Source: Gnetum montanum
Taxonomy: Eukaryota; Streptophyta; Gnetopsida; Gnetales; Gnetaceae
Assembly (NCBI GenBank): GCA_015680685.1
Contig: MNCI01002843.1
Coordinates: 1-64,000, forward strand
DNA length: 64,000 nt
Direction of reading: 5' to 3'
Position numbers and translations under genes: made by a program. Positions 36,300 through 47,858 of the stretch are shown here, piece by piece (within the stretch, counting starts at the first letter, position 1; every line of letters starts with the position of its first letter). The notes beneath the pieces are model-generated. The model did no database searches, was not told the DNA's origin, and saw nothing but the letters and a program-made list of their open reading frames with translations.

Positions 36300-37640
36300 T
36301 GCTGGATACCTTTAAAATTTATTTTCCTTTTTTATTTTGTTGTAGAGATTGTCACCTCATCTGTGACTGACCCGTGAGTCGTATCCCATGGAGGAGCGGT
36401 TAAAAAGTCAAAGAAATCATCAAGACAATAAATAGTTAGAATTGAATCCAATCAAATTTCATACTTATGCCTGTCACTCATAAGCAAAATTATAAACATT
36501 TATCCTAACTTCCAATCATAATTTCAAGAATAAGGATTTATAATTAAATCAAATTGAAATTATAAATAATAATTGAAGATTACAAAGGAGGCTTGCCCAA
36601 ATTGCAATCCTGCCCTGTTGTCTCCACAATGTAGCAATTTGGTTGTGAATTACAAAAATTGCCACAAGGTTCAACAAATCTTTTATAAAATCTCAAGAAT
36701 AATTTATTCCAATGTGATATGGAATTTACTGGTATCAACTCCTTCTTCTTGTTTTCTCAAAAGAAATGAATTCTCTTTTGATGTTCTCGTAGAATCCCCT
36801 CTCTTTTCCTTTTCTCTAGTGCCTGATTTATACTGCCACCAAGTTTAAAAATAAATATTACAATAATATCTAAGTATTGCGAAACCCAATACAGATCCAT
36901 TAAAATTGGTATTACTTCCAATCTTGGCTTTCTAGTATTTTAAATTAATATGGATTCTCAAGGAAGTGGCAAAAGAGGTGTATGTGATGCTCCATGCATT
37001 CATCCAAGAAGAAGGTTTGCTTTAAGCCGATGGAGAATTCAGTAGAAAAGCATGCATAATAGCATCGGTTGGTGTATGCTTTGCTTAATTCCCTTATCAT
37101 CTGCGAAATTCTCTACCACTGCCTTTGCTGGCACCTTATCCTCATCAATCTCCACCACGCCATTACTTGTACCAATGTTTAAAAATAAGTATTGTAATAA
37201 TAAATAGATGCAGAAGAATTTGATACCAATCCATTATTTTTGGTGCAAGTGCCAAATCTAGCATTCTTGTTATTATGAATTTGCTAGAAATGGTGGGAGG
37301 GATATTGCAAAAATGAAGAAGATAACTTAGACAGCTTGCAACCAGCAAAATTCCAGGACCATCATCATTGTCATTGTTATCTGATGATGGCAATGATGAT
37401 GGTGGCAGGTTCAAATCAGGTAGCAACTCCTCCTTTCCTGTCACTGTATATAATATATATATAATATTTTATAATATAGTTTATGTAAAAATTANCACAT
37501 CAATTAACTAATCATAAAATAATAATAAACTAATATTTATAACTTACATAAACAAATAAAATAATCGTTAAATAAACAATTAACTATATGAAATATAGAA
37601 TGAAATTAATTAAAATGCATAAGTTTGACAAAAATACTTA
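36300..37640. mobile_element. Unclassified insertion inside element C with degenerate direct repeats
   Basis: This stretch has no counterpart in A or B. Two imperfect direct repeats of at least 100 bp start tttaaaaataa at about 36845 and 37173, about 330 bp apart. The right one follows 'tgtaccaatg', recalling an LTR beginning. A very AT-rich segment follows at 37445-37640. It could be a TRIM-like element, but no domain is visible. The minus frame 37163-37444 has no family match. Ambiguous base at 37495. Confidence 0.4.
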
Positions 37641-37839
37641 TTAAAATTGAACAAATTTTTTTGTGTTCACCAAACACCCCCATGACTATCATTGAAATCA
37701 GTTAAACGGAAGAGAGAACAAGTAGATGACTATTGGAGAGATTGGGTAGACTCCTTAGAATATTTGTAATAAAGTTTGACTTGTAGGATATTGACAAGAA
37801 TGAGCTTATGTGGATAGGATGGGTGGTAGATATGTAAGA

Positions 37840-38830
37840 CACCAGATGGATAAGTGGCCTGAATAATGTATGGTCCCTTCCAAAGTGTCTAAAATGTAGC
37901 TTTTTGGGGTAAATGATTAGGATAATAGTAGAGGACCTTATCACATGGTTGTATAGTTACATGCCTTATCCATGTATCGTGTCGAAGTTTGGAGTAATGC
38001 TTATGGACTTCACTACTCATAAGTACTACCAGACTATTCTCATATAAAACATGCAGGTTCATGAGATGTTCTTTTTGGGCTAAGCTCATATCAAGGTCAA
38101 GTTTACTAGTAGTAGCTAAAGTGTGAAGCTCTGCCTAGATTGGGAGCATTGGCAACTTGCTGTAAACTAACTCATATGGTGAGTGCCCTATAGATGGTTT
38201 CTAGGATGTCCTATAGGCCCATCGAGCATCATTCAGTTTAGTCTTTTCTAAATCTACTAATCGGCCTAGTAAGTATTCTAGTAATTTCATGGTTAGTCAC
38301 TTTAGCTTGACCATTTTCTTAAGGATGATATGGTGTTGTTAGCTTATGGTTCACCCCAAGTTGTTGCATGAGTTTTTTAAATTTAGCATCAGTAAAGTAA
38401 GTTTCGTTGTCTGATATGAGCATTCATGGTACTCCAGATCTATTCACCACATGTTGTTGGAAGAATTTGACAACTATCTTTGTTATATAGTATTTTATTA
38501 ACTTCTTCCTTTGCTCACTTTGTATAGTAATCCACAGTCACAATGATATATGCTTTTCCATTTGACATTAGTTGTATGGGCCTCATAAAATCAATCCCCC
38601 ATATGCCAAAAGGTTCAAGTGGCTATATCCATTATTGTAGCCCTTCATATTTGTCTATAATTCCTCCATTTATAAGATTGTGCAAAATTGTGGGCATCTC
38701 TGAACAAGGTAGGTCAAAAGTAGCCTACCATCATCAGATTAAGTGCCATTCTGCATCCTACATAGTCATCATTACATGGGCCTTTATGGGCATCCTATAA
38801 GACTCTTTGTTGATCACCCTCTAGCACACA
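37840..38830 (-). pseudogene. Integrase of element C, degraded
   Basis: From high to low coordinates: a zinc-finger part with GPC and VGYF near 38700-38790, the core block PFGIWGIDFMRP with YIIVTVDYYTK near 38540-38600, and the C-terminal SPYELVYSKLPMLP near 38140-38190. It then runs into the open frame 37889-38089 (chromatin-side tail). Stops occur in every block. This enzyme inserts element DNA into the genome. Confidence 0.82.
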
Positions 38831-38879
38831 CCATCTACTGAGCCCATTTGCACAAATCGTGTACAAATTGCCATTTATT

Positions 38880-39800
38880 TCCATATACCATTTTGATATG
38901 TGAAGGAATTATTCACATTATTTTCTACTCCATTCAATAGGGAGCTCTTCTGTTGATAGATAAGTCAGATATTCTGTGGTCCATGGCTTCCCTATTGAAC
39001 TTACAACATTTATTATTTTAGTAAACAAATCTTCATTAGGAAATTGGTTTGATAAAAGTTCTACTCGATCTTCAAAATCCCATCTTAACCTTCATAGATG
39101 ATCGACTATCACATTTTCTGTTTCGTTTTTGCCTATCATCATGATGTTGAATTCTTGCAAAATGATGAGTCATCTTATCACTTTGGGACTAACTACTGGT
39201 TTGTTCATAAGAAATCAGATGACACTATGATCGGTATGGACATAAATCTACTACCCAAGCACATAATTTCTAGACTTTTCAAGTGTATACACCACAACCA
39301 TTAACTTCTTTTTCATTGTGATGTAGTTTAATTATGCTCTAGTGATGCTCTTGCTAGCACAATGTATGTAGTAAGGTCTCTTCTGATCATCTAATTGTGT
39401 CAATACTACACCAAGCTTATAATTTAAAGCATCATTCATGATATAAAAAGGCCTTAACCAATCCAAATCTTGAAGGATTGGTGTCTCCACTAGTTTTTTC
39501 TTTAGAGCCTCGAATGCCTTTTCACATGACTCTGTCCACTTGAAGGGTGCATCCTTCTTAGTGAGTTCTATAAGTAGTTTGGCTATCTTTGAAAAATTTT
39601 CTATGAATCTTCTATAGTATCCAGTGCGGTCTAAGAATGATCTCATATCTTTCATTGTTTGTGGCCTTTGATTGATATTTTGTATAACTCTAATTTTTTA
39701 GAATCTACCTCAATGCTTCTCTAGGAGATTTTATGTCCCAACACTATGCCTTCATGGACCATGAGATGGCTTTTCTGCCAATTGAGCTTCAAATTGGTTT
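38880..39800 (-). pseudogene. Reverse transcriptase end and RNase H of element C
   Basis: The open frame 39332-39655 runs from FLDRTGYYRRFIENFSKIAK (connection of reverse transcriptase to RNase H) through APFKWTESCEKAFEALK to YKLGVVLTQ, the beginning of RNase H. This is a textbook gypsy arrangement. Downstream RNase H sequence to about 38880 is recognisable only in pieces. Confidence 0.88.
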
Positions 39801-40420
39801 CAACACATCTTTTAACTACCTACTCCAATCGGTCTAGTGCTTGCTTGAAATCTAGCCCATATGCTGAAAAAATCATCCATAAACAATTATACACCAATTT
39901 CAATTTTTTTTTGAAAAATGCTAAGCACAAGTCTCTAGAATGTAGTGTGTGCATTGCAAAGACCAAATGGCATCTACTTGTAAGTAAACGTTCCTCATGG
40001 ACTAGTGAATGTTGTTTTCTCTTGGTCCTTAAGTGCAATGCAGATATAATTGTATCCACTGTGTCCATCCAGAAAGCTATAATATTCATGTCCTGCAATG
40101 ATGTTCAAGACTTGATCAACAAACAACAAAGGAAAATGATCCTTAAATGTAGTTTCATTCAACATCTAGAAGTCAATGTAGACTTGACATTTTCCCCCTT
40201 CTTTAGAACAATTACTAAGGGACTGATCCACTTACAATCTGCAATAGGATAAATTAATCTTGCCTTTAGCAATTTTTTCAACTCTTGCTTGACTACCTCT
40301 TTGAGTTTGGGATTAAGCCTCCATTGAGGTTGGTGTTGTGATTTGACTGCTGGATCAGTACATATTTAGTGTTAAGAAATTCTTAGATCAATTTCCATGA
40401 TCTCATCATAAGACTATGCA
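39801..40420 (-). pseudogene. Reverse transcriptase core of element C
   Basis: Minus-strand reading gives GHEYYSFLDGHSGYN, then LKDQEKTTFTSP, MPFGLCNAHTTF and LFMDDFFSAYG (about 39870-39895). FMDD in place of YVDD is common in Athila-group enzymes. Stops replace one Trp or Arg position in several blocks, so the sequence is inactive but well aligned. Confidence 0.88.
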
Positions 40421-40929
40421 AATGCAGTAGGCCATCAATGAATCTTCTAGTAACTTCCTCTTCTACTCTTCTTTCAAATTGTCATTGATTATGACCAGCT
40501 TCTTATTATTCAAAAATGCATATTCCAATGTTGTTGATAGGGCCTTTAGTTCCAACGATTCTAGTTCCATCATGTCTAGGATCTCCAAGTGCCTCCAATT
40601 TATCTCTTCTTCTTGATTTTTTCATGGGTGGAAGTGAGTTTTCCTTAATTGTTCTAACCTACTAGCCTCTTCAAAGTAGGCACTAACAATTTGTTCCTCT
40701 AGTTCCATGTACTTGTAAGATTAAGTTTCTTCATTTGTGATCAACCATAGGGTACCTTCTTGTTGTGTGGCTGCCACATACATACAATTTTGCACACATA
40801 TTTCTTCTACATATTTATTTTATGCCTTGGTATCCTCTCGTCTAATAGCCCATATTCTTTGCACACAATTGCATCCATTATTGTTGTATGCGATACATGG
40901 AACTCTCCATCTTTGTATAATGATAGCCT

Positions 40930-41290
40930 CATCTTCCTTGGAAATTTCCAAGGACACAAATTCCAAGCTTAGCATCAACAGTGCTAAGCCAAGCTCTTCC
41001 TATGATAACTGGAAATTCTCACTTACTTTTTCCCACATGAATGATAAGAAAATCAGCAGGGTAAGACCAATCACTGATGGTTGTAATCACATCATCCACT
41101 TGTCCTAGTGGAACTATGATTGACTAGTCTGCAAGCTTCAACCAAATGTTACTCTTCTTTAGTGACGATAGATTCTAGGCCAAATACATGCCTTGGAAAA
41201 TCAAATTTACTTCTGACCCAGAATCAAGTAGAGCTTTGCATGGTTTCTACCCTGATACTTTTAGGTAAACTAAGGGACTTCTTGGATTAG
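40930..41290 (-). pseudogene. Aspartic protease of element C
   Basis: ALLDSGSEVNLIF with the active-site Asp-Ser-Gly at 41217-41225 on the minus strand, followed by worn flap sequence. It releases Gag and Pol products in active relatives. Confidence 0.8.
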
Positions 41291-41899
41291 TTCACTTCTA
41301 TGGAAGAACCCCTACCTTTATCCAATGAGTGATCTTCTAAGTTAGCGTGACAATTGTGACATTTAAATTTGATGAAGATATAAGCATGTTGTGTTGAGGA
41401 GGATTAAATGTAGATGAGGTGGAAGTAGATGTGTTCCCTAATACTCGAATCTTTTCAAGACTCATTTGAAAGAATAGTTGTTTCTTGGGTTGCAATTCAC
41501 ATGTAATCACCTCCTCTTACATACTAACTACCTTGGTTGCATTCTTTTGCTATGGTTGTGATGGTAGTTCCCCCTTGCATGATAGGAGGTAACATTGGTG
41601 GTAAAGGATTCAGGTGTTGGGTTGAAGGACTAGTTGTTGATGCGTGCACATATGAGTTTGGATTTGTCCTTGGCAGTGTTGGTTTGTGCTACTCTGTTGG
41701 GTAGTATTGTGAAGTTTGTATAATAGCATTGCCCATAGAGTTTGGACGTTGTACAAAGTATCCATACGAATCTAGTTGTCAGTATGGATATTGTTGGCAA
41801 GGTGATGACATGACGCATGAATGGGGTTGTTGCCACTATGGCTAGTACTGCGCTGGTGGTTGTGGCAAAGCTCCACTAGGATAGCACGTGGGTTGGAAG

Positions 41900-43870
41900 T
41901 TCTACCTGTAGTTACCTTAAGGATAAGATAACCTTTTGGGCATCTATTTCTTAATGAATCTAGGATTAAGTGCATATGCCCCTATTTCCTGCAAATGTGC
42001 CATTATAGGATAACATCCTTTGGGATGTTCGTATTGGCACACACCATAGCCCTCCTCATCTTTGGAGCTTGTGTCTGAACACTCAGCCACTAAAGCCACT
42101 TTGTCTTTTTGTCCAAGGTCTCTTTTATTTTTCTTATCCTTGCCTTTTCCAAAGGTTTGCTTTGCTCTCTCCTCCAAAATCTTTAAGGTTGTTGTACATC
42201 TCTCATCAATTGAGTCCCATATCTTTGCTACCTATGCTACTTCATCTATGATAGATTTTTGGATTGGTAAAGTTTTCTTTTGAATTGTTTGATCTAAAGG
42301 TTTCTTCATCATGTGTGTCACAGACTTGTGCATCCATTTTCCTAATTTATGGATCTCTATTGTATTCTTCTATTGATTCTCTTTTTCGTAATTCACCTTC
42401 TTCCTTTACCACTTGATCAATTAGTCTTTGAATTCAATGGGTAGTGATTTCAAATAATTAGCCTTAAGCATAAATTCCAAGGATCTCTTTGGTCTTATTT
42501 CGTAATCCATCTACAATGTGCCTTAACTATTCCCACTATGAGAATCCATGGGTTGGGCATTTGTGCAATAATGAATAGTACCTACCCATTACCACATCAA
42601 GGGTTTCATGAGTCCCTTGCTTTCATCCTCGGATTTGTTTCCTCAAGTTGGACACTTGTAAGTAGGTTTGGTACTTGTCATTAAAGACATTTAGCATGGT
42701 ACTCTATCTTCTGATTGATTTAGGTTTGAGTGATCTATACCAGCTCTTAGCCTCTTTCACAAGTGTTCATGGGAATAACTTCAACTTCTACCAATCACTT
42801 TCAATGTTTTGAAGGACACAAGCATTATGGAATGCTTGGAGGTGGTGTTGTGAATCAGCATTAGAACCATCCTCAAATCTTGGCATGTTGTTCATATCAA
42901 GCCATTTGATACGACTATTCCTCATGTGCCTAGTTGGTATATGTATAGCTTCTTGGATGTTAATCATACTTCAAGTTTCCATCATGGGTTCATCATCATG
43001 ATTGGGTTCATGTGTTCTGTTGTAGTGGTGACTGCTTTTGTGCTCATACCTTTCTTGATCCTCTCTTTGATCCCTTTGTCTTCTTTGTTCATATTCTTCA
43101 TCTTTTGTATTAGAGTGTCTTAAATAACAGTCGTGACAGTCATGAATTCTCCTTTCCTCCTTGTCCTAGTCTTTGTACTTTGGTCTCCTTTTATCGGAGT
43201 CCACTGATAATCATGATGATGTGGATGAGGTAGTAGGAGAACAACATCAACTTGTCCTCCTTTCATGACTCCTATATTCTCCTTTGTAATATTCAACAAA
43301 AACTCTTGGCCTTGAGTCTTGCTTATACTTTGAGTTAGTAACCTTCCTCTTAGGTGTCTCTGCTAGAGGGGAATGAAGTCAAACTTTGACAGGTTCCTCA
43401 AGTCTAATGATAGGTGTTTTGAAGGCTCTTCATGATTCTGGTAGAGTTGTTCTATGATGAACACATCAACATCAAGTTCTTCCAAGAAAACGAAAGTGTT
43501 AGCCTACTTTTCTTTATTGTGTACATATTTGATTTCCATGGTAGCATCTCTCCTCATCTGCTCCTTTGTGAGTTCATAAGGCCTTGTCATGTGCTTAGTC
43601 ACCTAGTACCCTTCCTAGATTTGGTTTAGATTCATTTCCCTTAGGGTAGTTTGGAGCATGTTAAGCTCTGCACATTCTAGAGGTAGGACTATGTTGCCTT
43701 GTATGTCTCTCCACCTCATTTGATTGTCCTAGTGGAAGATGAAAGTGAAATTTGGATGATAAGGATTCATTTGAGCATATGTGATTCTTATTTACATTAG
43801 CATCCCCCATTCTTCTTCATCGTTGATTCTGTCATTGCTTCTTTTCATCTCTTTGGTAAGTAATGATGTA
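41900..43870 (-). pseudogene. Gag of element C, degraded
   Basis: The N-terminal block NPYHPNFTFIFH and WRDIQGNIVLPLE lies at about 43690-43790. The core NMPRFEDGSNADSQHHLQAF and FNDKYQTYL lies at about 42650-42890. The open piece 41944-42177 ends with the zinc-knuckle-like VCQYEHPKGCYP. All blocks match A and D. Confidence 0.83.
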
Positions 43871-44012
43871 TCTTTGTTTGAAGCAATGTTGTGGTTTAAG
43901 ACATTTGTTAAGTGTGCTTACTTTTAAAGTTATTAAAGGATTAGAATTTTGACTTTGGGTTTTTGATACAACAAACTTTGGAAAAATTAGTTACTCAACA
44001 TACATTGACTTC

Positions 44013-44030
44013 TCCTCGGCAACAGTGCCA
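44013..44030 (-). other. Primer binding site of element C (tRNA-Asp)
   Basis: Minus strand TGGCACTGTTGCCGAGGA; three differences from the perfect tRNA-Asp complement. It adjoins the 5' LTR. Confidence 0.82.
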
Positions 44031-44031
44031 A

Positions 44032-44891
44032 TGATGAGCGGTGGAGCAATTCAACACCCAACCATACAAGTCATAGGTGTTTTATGCGTGACCAAATCGT
44101 AATCCATGGACAAGGCAATGTGATTATGCTAGTAATTAGTTTTAGTTCGAGACTGTTGTCTTCCCATGTGGAGCTACTGAAGTCTACGTGTATGGTTTAG
44201 CTCACGATGAGGTATATGATATGTTGATGTTGTTTGGTGATCTGGCTCCTAGCAGACATGGTGAAGTAAAAGTAATTTCTAACTCGAAAGCTAACTATAA
44301 CAATAAACGAATCTAGTCTATCCTAAGGCAATGAGTATTCAATCCTAACCTTCTGTACACACCCTGGGCTTCGTGTAACTACTACTGGGATTACTAAGTA
44401 CTTCACTACTGGGCAAACCAAGCGATAGCACTATTGGATTACCAAGCAATTACATTTAAGTGCTCGAGATTAGTTGTACTCATTCCGCTTAACCGTAGTA
44501 ATGGTAAAGTGTATGGAATAGTAAACATTAACTAAGAAAACAATAATCATTATTTTAAGTAAAACATTAAACTAGGATAATGCTACAATAGTATGAAATA
44601 GCTTGATCTTTATTGCTGGTCACCCTTATGCCCAAGTACAAGATGCGTGAATAAAGACTCTATACACTACATCATACTACACTACGGGCATTCACACTTC
44701 TAAGTGCTTAAACTAAATTTACGAAAACAAATTGAAAGAGTTTTGCTACTATGGAATGAAAACTATTGTGAATTTGTGCACCTAAGTGTTGTATTATGAT
44801 ATTGCATATACAATGACGTAGCTAGTGCTACGATATAGGAGCTATGATATTGTATATCCGATATTATAGTCCAGCAAATTTAACTTTATCC
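44032..44891 (-). repeat. 5' LTR of element C
   Basis: 860 bp, TGATGAGCGG...TTTATCC on the plus strand (last base differs from the expected A). Target duplication ATAAG follows at 44892-44896. Confidence 0.88.
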
Positions 44892-44896
44892 ATAAG

Positions 44897-47858
44897 TATT
44901 TGCTATTGTCGATGAAAAGCTTATGCAAAATCAAAACTTCCTCTGATTTCTTTTTTAGGACCATCCTTTATGAATCCTCTCATAATATTTAATTGTTGCT
45001 CTAACATGTTCATTAACCTAGAAGTTTCCTCCTAATAAAATATACTTTCTTCTTTTGAAATTTATTACTTTAACCTATAGATTTTGAGAGAAACTCTTTT
45101 TAGTATTAGCATTTAATTTAAGGTGCACACACAATCTTTATTTTTTTTGTAACATAAAAATTTCATAGAATTCCAACTCAAATCAATAATGCTTTTATAG
45201 AAAGATAAAGATATATAACATATGACTATGCAAAGAGTTTTAAACCTGTATTTATAGCGCTCTTAATGTTAAAGTTACATAAATATTACACACGGCTACC
45301 GTACCCAAGATTGGTTCATTTATTGAAACAAATAAGTTTACGCAAAAGCAATTAAGCACAAGTTTAGATCCCATCAAGCATTCAATGAATTTAACCAAGG
45401 AAAGGAACAGTGAGATATTCTCGTTTAGGCGCGCTTTCAATGTGTGACATTCAATGTATTTTTTTTGCGTAAAAGTTTCGATGAACAGACACAGAGCAGA
45501 GCAAAAATTGAAGCAAGGTAAAATGGGTAGAGCTCAAAGCCTCAAATAGAGCAAGATGTGCAGGAAATAAAAACGAGTGAGAGTAAGACCAAGATTTCTA
45601 ACAAAAACGAGCTGACAGCGAGGGCAAAATTTAGCCCCACAAGCAGAGTCGGAGTAGGAGCAAAATCCGTAGAGTTGGTTTAGCAAAATCTGGTGAAAAG
45701 GAGGGCCGAATCAAAGCAAGAGCAAAATTTCCATGGTGAGGAAGATGGAGATGGAGTGGAAGCAAGAGCAAAATTTCGAAGCAGGGCAAAATCAGTCTAA
45801 CAGGCAAAGAATTGAACTCCTACCCTAGATTTGCCGAGTAATTTGTTCTATTGTATCGCCGCCATAACAATTTAACACTAAATTGTTAATATCGTTTTTG
45901 ACGAAATTACGCATACCTTTAAAAAATAAACTTTATCCTGCTATGACATCAAGCCCAATTACATACAAAATACACAGCTAAGCAGCTTCGGTACAAAATA
46001 CATAGCTAAGCAGCTTCGGCTGAAAGTCTATGTTGTTTGTTTTCCGAAAGTTCACTTCTTTCTCACATCAGCGTTAGGAATGTGTGCAGAAATTGGCGAA
46101 ATATTTTGGTGGATGCAAATTCTGAACTTCATACGGTACAGAACGTTCTATGCTGTTCTTTGAGGTAAATGCACACCTCCATTTCATTTTATCTAAAGAT
46201 GGGTAAAAACTGTCCAACTTGAATCCAGATAACTTCGTTTATTTTCTGGAAAGATTCCTTGTGTGCAATACCTGGGGACATTCTGCTTAAATTAAGTAGA
46301 GACTCTAGGATAACATACGAAACTTATTTCTAAATCTCAAATAAGAATAACTTAAAATCTTTCTAGAATATGGTAAATCCCAATGTTTAGTACATTTGTT
46401 GATCCAAAATTGATGTTGATGTTGAATTTTCCTTGTAGGAGCTATAGAAACCAATTTTCAAAGTACTGGAGATAAAATCCATTTGATTTTTAGTTCTTAT
46501 AGACGGACAGAAAGCATTCAGTGCAAGGACAATCTTCAAGCACAGTTCGATACATGCAGCCTTATATGTGATTTTCCAGAATTAAACATCTTCAATTTCT
46601 CCTTCCTTTAAATGGAACAATGCTGCCGTGTGTTTACATGGAACAATAGGCTGCACATCCTTTTGCAGATGCTTCCTACTTGATTAGGATTTGAGTGCCT
46701 TACCTTTGACATGTACCGGCATTTATTTAAATGAATCTTGTTTTATTTGAAGAGAGAGAAAAAAGAAAGAAATAGATAAGAATTATGCTCTATATAAGCA
46801 TGGGGTGGGAAAGCAAGCTATTTTTTTTTAATTTTGTTTTGTTTTTTCTATTTTTCATGGTCGAAGTAGACAGTCTGCTAGATTTGTGGGATAAACCACC
46901 AAGATAATGATCATGGTCAAATTAAGCAGCTTCCAAAAAAGAAAAATACAAGCTTCAAAAAATGTTTCTCATGCCATCTTCTCTTCACATGTTTGTACAG
47001 CTCAGATAATCACTGATCGTCAAGAGCTGGGCAATCAACTAGAGCTATTGCCATAGCTATGACATCCATCCCAAAGAGACAAAAGAACTGACATCAAATA
47101 CGAAAAATTTGGGCTTCCAAAAACAAATTTGTGGCTATGAAATTATAGTCAAGATTAATTCTAACAGGCCCTGAAGAGGGACATACCCTCGAAAATTATG
47201 CCACGTGAACATGGCTTTAAAATTAGCTATAGTTTACCACTGTTTGGAACTCTGTTGTACACCTATGCTTTGCCTATTTTGTTCAAATTCAATTTGAGAT
47301 TATGCTATTTCTGAGCTTAACTAACAATCTACAGCTGAGGCATGATAAATCAGTTTATACATAAGAATCAGAGACAATGATTAGCCTGATTTCTGTAGCA
47401 ATTCTTCTTCAAATTATGGATCGTCCTTCCATTTCTGTGCTTCCATCTATGTAATGTCGTGTTGTTAATCTCCTAAATACAAAATACATCTGCTTTATAG
47501 AATATTATTCATCAATGACAATGTTTATCACAGGGTGAAGGACTGAAAGCACCAATGGGAAGGAAGAGGGTATTCTGGACTTGGTTTTCTGGGATATTTC
47601 ATAAAATGAAAAAGCCCAACATCTACAAAATCATGCAAGGCAATGCAGAAATTGAAAGGTAAATAAACAAAACGGAAAGGAAAAGTTGTAGTGGTTTCAA
47701 AATTCCATAAAACGTCTGGAAAATTGGAATTTAAAAGCATTTCATGCAATTTTTTGTTTAGCAGAATTTTGAGAATCTTCATTTTGAATGTTTAGCAAAT
47801 GTAAATCTATGATTGTAATTGAAATGTTGGAATGCATTTATGTGTTTGCCTGAGGCAG
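44897..47858. other. Region between element C and gene copy 2
   Basis: 44897-45240 continues the left flank of C (15148-15284). 45480-45800 is purine-rich with imperfect copies of gcaagagcaaaattt. At 45964-46019 a 28-bp unit (tacaaaatacacagctaagc, then agcttcgg) is duplicated in tandem. 47700-47850 aligns with the upstream flank of copy 1. Apart from the exon fragment at 46620-46690 no gene is visible; the first exon of copy 2 was not found. Confidence 0.5.
46620..46690 (+). pseudogene. Stray fragment of the membrane-protein gene (exon 7 start)
   Basis: 39 bases from 46639 match the start of exon 7 in copies 1 and 2 (MEQWVAHPYADTS) with about four changes, one of which makes the Trp codon TAG. 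The 15 bases before it also resemble the exon start. Everything beyond 46690 is unrelated. It is a relic of a third, otherwise lost, copy or a partial local duplication. Confidence 0.65.

Larger units (their letters stand above)
15285..44891 (-). mobile_element. Element C: complete Athila-like Ty3/gypsy retrotransposon, split by nested insertions
   Basis: LTRs at 15285-16102 (3') and 44032-44891 (5') are flanked by ATAAG at 15280-15284 and 44892-44896, so both outer ends are preserved. Without the 15,106-bp nested block (16666-31771) C is about 14.5 kb. Minus-strand order: 5' LTR, tRNA-Asp primer site, gag, protease, reverse transcriptase with the FMDD box seen in Athila relatives, RNase H, integrase, long non-coding stretch, extra 3' ORF with coiled coil, 3' LTR. 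Integrase after reverse transcriptase gives the gypsy order. Every coding part carries stops, so C is not autonomous now. A further 1.3-kb insertion lies at about 36300-37640. Confidence 0.9.

Noticed and set aside
39746-40252. 168-codon plus-strand frame
   Set aside because: Antisense of C's reverse transcriptase, whose motifs are clear on the minus strand.
40737-41108. 123-codon plus-strand frame
   Set aside because: Antisense of C's gag-pol linker and protease; no family match of its own.
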